Positions 21,291 to 30,400 of a stretch of DNA of 33,156 nt are shown piece after piece. This DNA comes from Hypsibius dujardini. Lineage: Eukaryota; Tardigrada; Eutardigrada; Parachela; Hypsibiidae. Within the stretch, counting starts at the first letter, position 1. Each line of letters starts with the position of its first letter. Where the stretch lies: assembly GCA_001579985.1 (NCBI GenBank), contig LRSR01001915.1, positions 1-33,156 of the forward strand, read 5' to 3'. The notes under the pieces were generated by a model. It was not told the origin of the DNA and did no database searches. It saw only the letters and a program-made list of their open reading frames with translations. A program made the translations under genes and the position numbers.

Positions 21291-21470
21291 GGCTACTACG
21301 CCAAGGACTTGAGCTTCTCCGCTCGTGGCGGCTACGCTGGACCACCGGGATTTTCCGGCGGAAAGGGCGACCGAGTTGGGCCTGGACCTATTGGGTCAGA
21401 AGGCGCCCCCGGAAACAAGGGAATGGATGGTTGTGCAGGTCTACCGAGACGACCGGGCTCGAAGTACAGT
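21291..21470 (+). pseudogene. Collagen-like (type IV-like) gene fragment
   Basis: The frame contains Gly-X-Y triplets: GYAGPPGFSGGKGDR, an interruption (V-GP), then GPIGSEGAPGNKGMDGCAG and LPRRPGSK. An interrupted triplet run with a Cys in a GxDGCxG context is typical of the N-terminal (7S-proximal) part of collagen IV chains. One triplet has Gly replaced by Arg (LP-R-RP), and the frame loses the repeat after GSK with no clear donor. Only about 45 residues are collagenous and no neighbouring collagen exons are seen, so this is probably a displaced or decayed exon. It could also be a lone exon of a larger gene not visible here. Confidence 0.5.
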
Positions 21471-21643
21471 CTCGCTTTCCTCAACGATGCAGAGCCGTGC
21501 ATTTGACATTGTTTATGCAGAGACAGTTTGTGACTCGCAGTCCGTGGAAAGGATTTTCGGTCTTACAAAGGGGAAGTTCAGAAATCACGCTAAGCTATCT
21601 ACATTTCCCTAGACGTTTCAGTATAATGTAATCGATAGGAGTG

Positions 21644-21735
21644 TATAAAAGTGAGACAAGTGGTCAGAGTCTTACGAGTTATGGCGGGAGACCATATGCG
21701 ATTTCACGTTTCTTTGTCGATCGCACGCGTACCAG
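21644..21735 (+). promoter_or_regulatory. Candidate TATA promoter with short first exon
   Basis: TATAAAAG at 21644 is followed about 20-30 nt later by GGTCAGAGTCTTACG, then an ATG at 21681. That ATG opens an 18-codon frame (MAGDHMRFHV...) ending at a donor-like CCAG|GTAAAA at 21735. The CAGAGTC element after the TATA box is shared with the promoter at 13653. It might drive the microprotein gene at 22659 through a 5' intron, or an unknown gene. Speculative. Confidence 0.3.
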
Positions 21736-22658
21736 GTAAAATTCGTAAAATTCACTATAATATAGTTAGATTATACGTTTGGAAAAGATTAGTTTGAAAT
21801 GAGAATTCTGACTTGTCAAAAATTGTAGTGTTATAGGATGCACGATAGCAAAGTTATTTAGTACTCAATCCTAGTGTACAATTTAACGACGGCGAGCGTT
21901 GTTTTCGAGCCCAGTTTCTATACAAATATTAGGCGACATTCAACAAAGTTTCCTATGCGGAATTGCACAAAGGCGGCGCTGAAAGTTTCAACTTCTTAAT
22001 TAGCGCTGACAATCGGACGTTTTAAAAATTAAAAGATTTCCGGAATTTCTAGCGAAACATTCTACATATACATCTGCGCCATCTCCATTATGTGAGAAAA
22101 GAATGATGCTGTTATTAGTTGTCTTAATAATGGATTCAATTACCACGGACTGTGCATAACACAGCCATTTTGGAAACCCACAAATTTGATTTTGTACTCA
22201 TATTTGCAATGTAACTTACGACCACAAGTCACATTTTATACTGACACGCACAGCCAGCTAAAAAAATCAAAATTGAATGTGTCTCTCGTAGAAAAATACA
22301 TCTCTATTATTCATTTATATGAGGTTTCGTTTAGCAATAATAAAACTCTTTCCGATAGGTCAAATAACATTTGATCCAGCATTCCGGCCCAAATACCTCA
22401 TTAGTTCAGTCGTAACATCATCTAATTGGAACTTTCTATTTTTTCCAACTGATTTGAATTAAGAAGGAGATGGGAGCGTAACTGTATGCAAACCAGGCAT
22501 GGCGATAAGTTCTCGGATAAGTCTTCTTCATTGTATCTAGATTTGTAGGATGTCTTTTGTGATATACAAATATCCATTTAATAGTAAAAATATTCAAAAC
22601 AGTTTCATCAATTAGAGATCCTTATTCCATTCCCTTGACTTCGTACGACAGTCCAACC
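21736..22658. other. AT-rich stretch, no supported gene
   Basis: AT-rich and without a convincing exon. The frame at 22186-22374 is Lys/Ser/Asn-rich with no recognisable content. This could be intronic if the promoter at 21644 belongs to the 22659 gene. Confidence 0.35.
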
Positions 22659-22814
22659 ATGTCTCGAGAAAACGTCCGAGAGGTTCATCAGATGGCCGAG
22701 GAGACTCCGGATCAATCATGCGGAGGAACCACCCAAAAGAACATTCGAGACGCCGTCGAAACGGTCAAGAGGGCCGCGGACAGTCTCCAACGCGAGATGC
22801 ATACATATCCGTAA
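22659..22814 (+). CDS. Unrecognised 51-residue microprotein, paralog of 13706-13897
   Basis: A single-exon frame of 51 codons with the start in a CCAACCATGTCT context. It begins MSRENVREVHQMAEE and ends LQREMHTYP before TAA. It aligns with the 13706 product over the whole C-terminal half: GGTTQKNIRDAVETVKRAA here, GGITQKNIWDAVEALKKAE there. The N-terminal helix is shorter by about 12 residues and it has one Cys (QSCGG). It is too short for usual gene-length cut-offs, but conservation with a diverged paralog makes coding likely. A polyadenylation signal follows at 22933. Function unknown. Confidence 0.7.
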   Translation: MSRENVREVHQMAEETPDQSCGGTTQKNIRDAVETVKRAADSLQREMHTYP

Positions 22815-22932
22815 ACCTCCACGACGAAGCGGCAGGAAAACTGGCTTGACTGATTAAGTATCTTCTTTCATCTTCCTATTCTAATGTCTATCATTAAGTT
22901 TATTGTCGCGAACACGAGATATATAGTAAAAG

Positions 22933-22938
22933 AATAAA
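22933..22938 (+). terminator. Polyadenylation signal AATAAA
   Basis: AATAAA about 120 nt after the stop of the 51-codon gene, suitably placed to end its transcript. Confidence 0.45.
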
Positions 22939-24301
22939 TACTTAAATGAGTCATTGTTACATACACTGCAGTTAATTCGAGGCTGCATTCGAGCGCCGGC
23001 TCATCATCTCAATCCTTGGCAGGAAAAGTCAAATGTCCAGTAGAAGACTTTGAAAGAGTTAGAGAATTTTACAGAGATCTAATGCGAGAGCGAAAGTGCA
23101 ATAGATGTGAGCAAGTAAACAAGTACAATCGGAGAAAATGAGACTCGACTCGACTCGAAAGTCAGACTCGGGACTCAATCGAAACCATGGAAAGGATATT
23201 AAGGACAACTTGCCTCACTGACTTACATGAGAGTAGAGGACAGTCAAGAGTATTTTTCAGTCCAATTCTCTTCGACTTTGTTGAGGCCATTTTTTAGTTT
23301 AAAGTGCGATGATTTTAAAACAATCCGAAACCTGGAAAAATAAGACAATTTCAATTTGCTAGATATTTAATACAAAAATATAAATATTTTAGAGAGACTG
23401 TAGTTACCTTTACTTACAACCGACTAGCTCTAAACCAACCTGCATATGCAGTACATTTTTTAATTCTCCGACATTTCTGTCAGCCATTTACTTGACACTT
23501 ATCATTTGTGATGGTGCGTCCGTCAGCGAGTCCCCGTTGTTTGATACACCCTGGAGCGGGACTCTGTCGATCGTCCCAAGTTCACACTTCCTGCACGAAA
23601 GTCAAACCTCACGTCGGTAGAACTATCTTTCGCTATCCTCAGAGGCGTAACGGGGGGCACTAAGCGAGTGCCCTCCCTTGATTAATTTGGGTCGCCGGCA
23701 GGGGGGGGGGCGATTTTTATTTTGTGTGTGGAGAAGTGGACGGACTACGACAAAAACCAAGCATGTGCTAAACATCTTGAAGAAGGCCGTAATGAGAAGA
23801 TGCTTATTGAATCCGGTGTCATTGCAGTCTCTTCCACGACCAACCGCTGATTTAGTTCGGGTATATAATTTTTGTGGATCGAAGTATGCGGAGTGCACTT
23901 ACTCCTCAACAACCTATCGTCCGCGAGTTGCCTGGTCTCTCCCCCCCCTCCCCCGATAAAGCGCAGACTGAACGCGATGATAGTCCGTCCGTATTTGATG
24001 AACTACGGGTTAATTATGGATAAGATAAATCAACCAATTGTTAGCAAGGAACGATATCTTGACTTGCACCTTCTCGTAATTGGGGCACGTCGTCCTGTAA
24101 TGAACCCACCCATCCACATAACATATATACTACAGAAGTTACAACCAGGCATGTCTGTCTGCATTCATCGGCATAATCACCATTACCAGCTGCAAGCGTT
24201 TACTTTAGTCTGTCTCATGCAAGAGACATTGAATTGAAAGCGACCAACATCAGAAGGAGGACAACCTACCAAAAAATATTTTTGAGGGTTCGAGAAAAGC
24301 A
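22939..24301. other. Upstream region of perlecan; no separate gene supported
   Basis: Probably holds the perlecan promoter and 5' UTR. TATA-like strings occur at about 23862 (GTATATAATT) and 24121 (CATATATAC), but neither can be tied to a start site. A perfect 7-bp hairpin, GGGCACT-aagcg-AGTGCCC, lies near 23656-23674, and a run of G at about 23701-23710. Open frames on both strands here are short and overlap. Confidence 0.35.
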
Positions 24302-24422
24302 ATGATTGTTCATATGCGGGTGGTCGGAATGGTCTCGAAGGTGGTGCTGACTGGGATTGTCGTTTGCCTTATTGCAGTCGGAATTTCAGCCCGCGTGAAA
24401 GAGGACGAAAATGATATTTCAC
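24302..24422 (+). other. Perlecan exon 1: signal peptide
   Basis: Encodes MIVHMRVVGMVSKVV, then a hydrophobic core (LTGIVVCLIAVGISA) and an acidic stretch (KEDEND). Cleavage is likely after ISA. The exon ends in phase 1 at C|GTAAGG. Confidence 0.75.
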
Positions 24423-27400
24423 GTAAGGCACGAAGGGGTCTCTAAACGGCCGAATAATATGAGTAGCGATGTGGAAAAGGGACGTTTGTTTGCAAAAATA
24501 ACCGTAAACTGTTGTTTGATTTCGCCATTGCTGTTGCATTTAGGTATTTCACAGGAGGAAGAATACCCTATAGAGATAGCCGCGCCACCGCCTCCATCGG
24601 TGGTGGTGACCCCGGCTGATCTAACTGTCGACGAAGGCTCCGACGCGATTTTAGACTGTTACGTTCACGGAGAATCACGCGTGGTTTGGGAGAAGATAGG
24701 TGGCTCCTTGCCGGACGGAGTTTCGCCTTACGAAACCCGATTGCTGATCCGGTCCTTCCGGCCGGAGGATGCCGGTCACTATGTGTGCCGTGCCATCGAC
24801 CTCCCCATACCGGACGAGGATTCCGCACGAATCATGTTAGGCTCGCAAATTGGTAAAACGCTTAACCAAAATACATTGCGTTTTTTGTCCTTGAGCTAGT
24901 TAATTTCTTAGGCGCTACTCGGTCACCCCAAGTGGCGATCTTTGAGCAGGTGGAACTGTACACCTTTCCAGCTGGCGAAGAGCTATACCATGAAGTGGGT
25001 GTTCCGTTGGTGTTAGACTGCCTAGCTAGCGACCCAAGGGTGGAGCTCCATTGGATAGCTCCACACTCGCAGAAAGCTGCGGATCAACCTCGAACTGAAT
25101 TTCTTCCGTCGATTGGAGTGCGATTGGTGATTGAAAAGCCAAGTAGTAGAGATAGCGGAGTCTACGTCTGCCATCATGATTCTCGCCATCAAGGCGACCA
25201 CGATGTATCCAAATCGGTCAGCGTGATTGTGACTGGAGGTAAATCGGATGAAGGCGAGAGGGTGTGTTGAGTGTGTGTTTGGTTGACGGTTTGTTTATGG
25301 GACGCTTGTCGAGTGTGTGGTGTCATTTTGGTGCGCCCGATTCTCGAGTCCCGGCTGTTCTTGTTCCGCACGATGACTGGTCGACCGTCCTGTACGGTCA
25401 ATCGGTTGAATAGTGGGAATGTCGGATAGTCGGATGGGCAAAATAAGAAACGGGTTAAGGAATGATTGAGAGGTTAAGCGACTAGCTGTCAAAAAACCGA
25501 ACCGTCCAATAATCGGTCGGCCAGACGGTTCGCTCGTGAAAGCGTTGGATGATTGGCAGAAATGACGAAGATTTTACCCGTTGTACTCGGTTTAGTTGTA
25601 GTATGATATTATGCCGCTTTCAGGTGAATCTCAAATTGAAGTACCAACTAATCAGAACTCTGACGAACCGCACACATCGGTTGTGGTAACACCCACGGAA
25701 TTGACGGTCGACGAAGGTTCCGCAGCTGTGCTTGACTGCACTGTTATAGGTCAGTCACGCGTGGTCTGGGAACGACTAGACAATTCTTTGCCTGAGGGAG
25801 TATCTCAATACGAGAGCCGTCTCGTCATACCCGCATTCCAGCCGGAGGACGTTGGTACCTACATCTGTCGTGCCATCGATCTTCCCCAACCCAACGAAGG
25901 ATCTGCTGACGTTAAACTTTCCGATTTCGGTATGGCCTGCCGTTGCACTTCAGTATAAAATACGCACTTGTATTATTCTCCGTTTGTGCTTTTAGACACG
26001 GATCATTCACCCTCGGAATCGGTCCCCCAGTCGGAAGAGCTCTCCATCTATCCCATCGGCGATGTGGTGTACCATCTCGCCGGAGAAACACTGGTGCTGG
26101 ACTGCATCGCAGCTGATCGCAATGCCCGGCCGTATTGGGAGCAACCGAGACTGGATCAAACCGGACGGCAGTCGCAGCAAGAACCATCGCGTTCCCTCGC
26201 CTGGCGGATTGTTCTGACAGAACCTAGCAGCTTTGACAGTGGAGTTTATACCTGTCGTTTGGACGTACGTGGTGAAGGGCTTCCAGCTTTGTCCAAGTCG
26301 ATTCGGGTCATCATAACTGGAGGTAAGGGGAACCTTTTTATTATTTCTACTCGATTAAAAGTAAAGGGACATTCACTGTAGAAGTTCCTCAAGTGACGAC
26401 ATACCAACCCCTAACCAGACCGCCTGCTCCGCCTCCTCGAACCCATCGACCAGTTATCCTTACCCGATGCGCTCAGGGCGAAGCGACATGCATGAACGGC
26501 CAGTGTATTCCGCGGAGCGGCCTTTGCAATGGAATACCTGTAAGATAAACTCTCATGAAAAGGCATATGTTTAACAGCTTTAGAAGAAGAGTGCGTTTAA
26601 TCTGTTCGTAGGATTGTGGAGATATGTCTGATGAAAAGAACTGTGGTAAGGAACTGGGGTACATTAATTTTTCTACAATGCAAACAGACATTCCTAAAGC
26701 TCCTATTAATTTTGATTTTGGGAAGTTCAAGTACTCTACAAGCTTCAGGCAGGTACAGTAGTGCTCTGGAAGTTTCCTAAAATCGTTTAAATTTCACACA
26801 GGAAACAGATGCGAGCCTACGGAAATGCGATGCAACAACGGTAAGAATACCTTATTTGTATGGACAATGTTTTGTGGCTTGAAAACTTGCGACAATAAAA
26901 CCTTCAAGAACAACTGCTTTTTCAGGAAAGTGTATTCAGAAAATTTGGATCTGCGACAGTGAGGACGATTGCGGCGACAACACTGACGAAATGAATTGCG
27001 AGGAGGAAGTGCCCGGGTCACCTTGTAGGGCCAGTCAATTCCTATGCGAGACTGGGGATCAGTGCTACCCAAGAAATTTCCAGTGTGACGGGACGAACGA
27101 CTGCCGTCAAGATGGTTCCGATGAAATTGGCTGTACTCCACCAGTTATTGTCCAACCACCAGAGTCCAGTATCGAAGCGCGACTTGGTTCGACCGTAACG
27201 ATTCACTGCGAAAGTATCGGTTTTCCGGTCCCTCTCATCTCTTGGCGGTTGAATTGGGGAAATATTCCGGACCCACCTCGCGTCACCGCGCATAGTGAAG
27301 GAGGTCGTGGGACGTTGACCATTCGGAATTTTGCAGAAAGCGACCAAGGAGCTTACAGTTGTGAGGCGATCAACAACCAGAATGCCTTGATTGCAACCCC

Positions 27401-30400
27401 GGATTGTTTTGTGACGTTGGAAGGGACGATCAGTGAGATTTGTCGACCGCCTATGTACAATGCAGCTGCGGAAAGTCCGGAAGACTGTATTGCTTGCTAC
27501 TGCTCAGGCGTCTCCCAAAACTGTCGAAGCAGTTCACTATTCTCTTCCGAGATCGTCCCCTCGCATGCTCCATCCCTAGTGAACCACGATGGCCATTCTA
27601 TTGCAAGGTACACTTAATTCCAATACACCCAGGTTGAGTGGCCAAGAAGGATCTTTTTGCTCCTCTGTTTAATCGTCCGTCTGTCTCTCCGTCCATCCTT
27701 CCTTTCGTCTCTCAGTCCATCCGCCTAATCATTAGACTCTCCATTGGTCTTTCGCCTCTTGGCACCAAACCCTCCGTTCGTCCTCCTGTTTGTCCTTATG
27801 TCAACCGTCTGCCCATCCATTGTTTCGCTCGTCTTTTCCGTCTCTCCGATCGTCTGTCCAACTGCCCACCATTCTTCCGTCCATATAACAATCCGACTAC
27901 CCGTTCCTCCGTTGGTCATTATATCCATTCAATCAGATATCGAATCGTTGATGGGGCAGTGTCTTGCATTCTATCTAATTAGCTAATCCATTAATTCCTT
28001 CGTCGTTGAGTTTGTGTAAATTAGCCCGTTAATTCACCTGCCTGCCCGTCTCAGTTTACGCTACCTATTGACCAGTCAATTAATTATTTTGTTTACAGTT
28101 ACCATTACTATTGTTGTCCGGCCGACTGTCTTGAGATCCATCTACTCTTCCGATGCATTGTACATTCTATTTTGTTCACAGCGCGAGGATTCACGGAGAC
28201 CCCGGCAATCAGGAATACACCATAAAAAATGTGAACGACCTCTCCGAACACAGTACACCGATGTGGGCCCTGCCGCAAGAATTCCTGGGTGACCGAATCA
28301 CCAGCTACGGCAGCGGACTACACTACCGAATCAAATTCGGTCCTGCCGGTCAACCGACCTCCCAACCGAACGTTATTATTGGCGGTCCGGGTGGGGTGCT
28401 CTACCATCGCATTCGCCAGCATCCCCGCTCCGAAACCCATGTAACTTACCACGTGCCCCTGGTGGAAGGTGCTTGGCGCAAATTCCCGGAGGCTTCCGAG
28501 GACGACCGACCGACCAATGACGCAGTGTCTCGGGATGACTTTATGAAGGTTCTTCAAAATGTCGAGTACATTCGAGTGCGGGCTCACTATGATCGTGCGG
28601 CAATCTACTCAAGTATCGGTCACATCAAAATGGGCTCAGCCTCATCGGAAGACACGGGTCGTGGTCTTGCCTCTAAAGTTGAACAGTGTGAGTTGTACAA
28701 ATATTTTTGCCATCCTCAGCCGATTTGCATGCGTTGTGTTGGTTGAAGGTGTTTGCTCACCCGGATACGACGGACTAAGCTGTGAGCGCTGCTCCCCGGG
28801 ATACGAACGAGACGGAGGTCAGTGTTTCCTGGCTCGTCATCCGCATCCAGTGCAGCCGGAAGATTCCACAACACCGCCACCGGAGCCTGAGCAGGTCGAT
28901 GGCGACTGCGACCCCAACGGCAGTTTCCATTCACAAAGAGATCCCTTCACCGGACACTGTATCTGCAAGGTAAGACATTCAGCTTTTCCAAAAGCATTGC
29001 TTTTTGAAAAGAAATAGAACAATCATATTGGATATTTAGGCCAATAGTGTGGGGCCCCGTTGTGATCAGTGTCGACGTGGTACGTTCAATTTGAACGCGG
29101 CCAGCGAGGGAGGCTGTGATCTTTGCTTCTGCTCCGGCGTGACTCAGGATTGTCGAGATTCGAATTATTATCGAGATGAGGTACACTTGCTTTGTCTTTC
29201 CAATGGGTAAACTCGACAGGTCGGTATGAACTCGATGCATCTTGCTTTATGTCCAGATCCAAGTAAAAGCTCGTGATGCGCTGAATGACGGGCTGCAATT
29301 GACCAATCTTGCCCGCACCGAGTTCCCCCAGTCGGACGCGGCGTACTCCATCTCGAACAATCTCGTTATCTCGCCACCGCCCGAGAGCAACGACGCTCTC
29401 TACTGGCAGCTGTCAAGGTCTATTTTAGGCAACAGAGTAAGTTGACTTTTTATCTTAGCCCATTTTCCGTTTGTGTTTTGATCGGTCAGGGTTTCAGGTT
29501 ACCTCATACGGTGGAGATCTGGCGGTGGACCTGCGCGTTGCACACAATTACGAGCCTCAATCAGGCACTCAACATCCCGTTCACTTCAAGATTTTTGTAA
29601 GTACAGTAAATATTACCAAAACCTACAAAATTCATGCATGGGGAATAGCTCTTCAGGAATAACATCGGAGCAAGTATTTCGAAAAGATTCCGGATAAGCT
29701 TGTTTTACCTTTGTTTGTTGGGCAGGGTAATGGCATCAACTTACACTTTGATAGCCAGCAAGCTCTCCACTCTAGTCGAGTAACCACAGTTCGGGCACCC
29801 CTCGTCGAGGTTCGTTGATCCTTTACACTTTCAACCTCATCCACGCCTTAACGCTTTTACATCGAAAACAGCGGGTATGGGTTCGCGATGACGGTCAGCT
29901 GGCCACTCGCGAACACCTTCTCATGGCACTGGCAAATGTTCAAGCTATTCTAGTCTACGCCACTTTCGGTTCCGACAACATGCTACTAGAGTACGCACCC
30001 ATAAAACTGATTGTTCTGCTGAAGCAAAACCTATTGATATTGTTTTTGTTCTACAAAGTATTGGGGACGTCGTTCTACAAACCGCTCAGCAGCATTATAC
30101 CGGACAGGAACCAGCCTATGGGGTGGAGCTGTGCCAATGCCCTCCCGGATATGGAGGCACCTCCTGCGAGGTGACATTAACAAAAGTCCAATAGAAATAT
30201 CACTTCTGGTTTTTAACTAATGCAACTACAATTACAGAGATGTCAACGCGGTCATAGTCGCTCTGAAGGCGGACTCTATCTCGGATTATGCGAGCCCTGC
30301 AATTGCAACGGTCACTCGGAAGATTGTCATCCAGAAAGCGGCATTTGCGAGGTGCATTGACTCTTAAGAATGTCTAAAATATGTGCTTGTTTTTAAAGAT

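Noticed and set aside
22640-22860. Alternative frame over the 51-residue gene, open to a later stop
   Set aside because: The frame that begins at ATG 22659 is the one conserved with the paralog at 13706; the alternative is Arg-rich and not conserved.
24738-24828. Antisense open frame over perlecan exon 2
   Set aside because: Shadow of the Ig-coding exon; no motif of its own.
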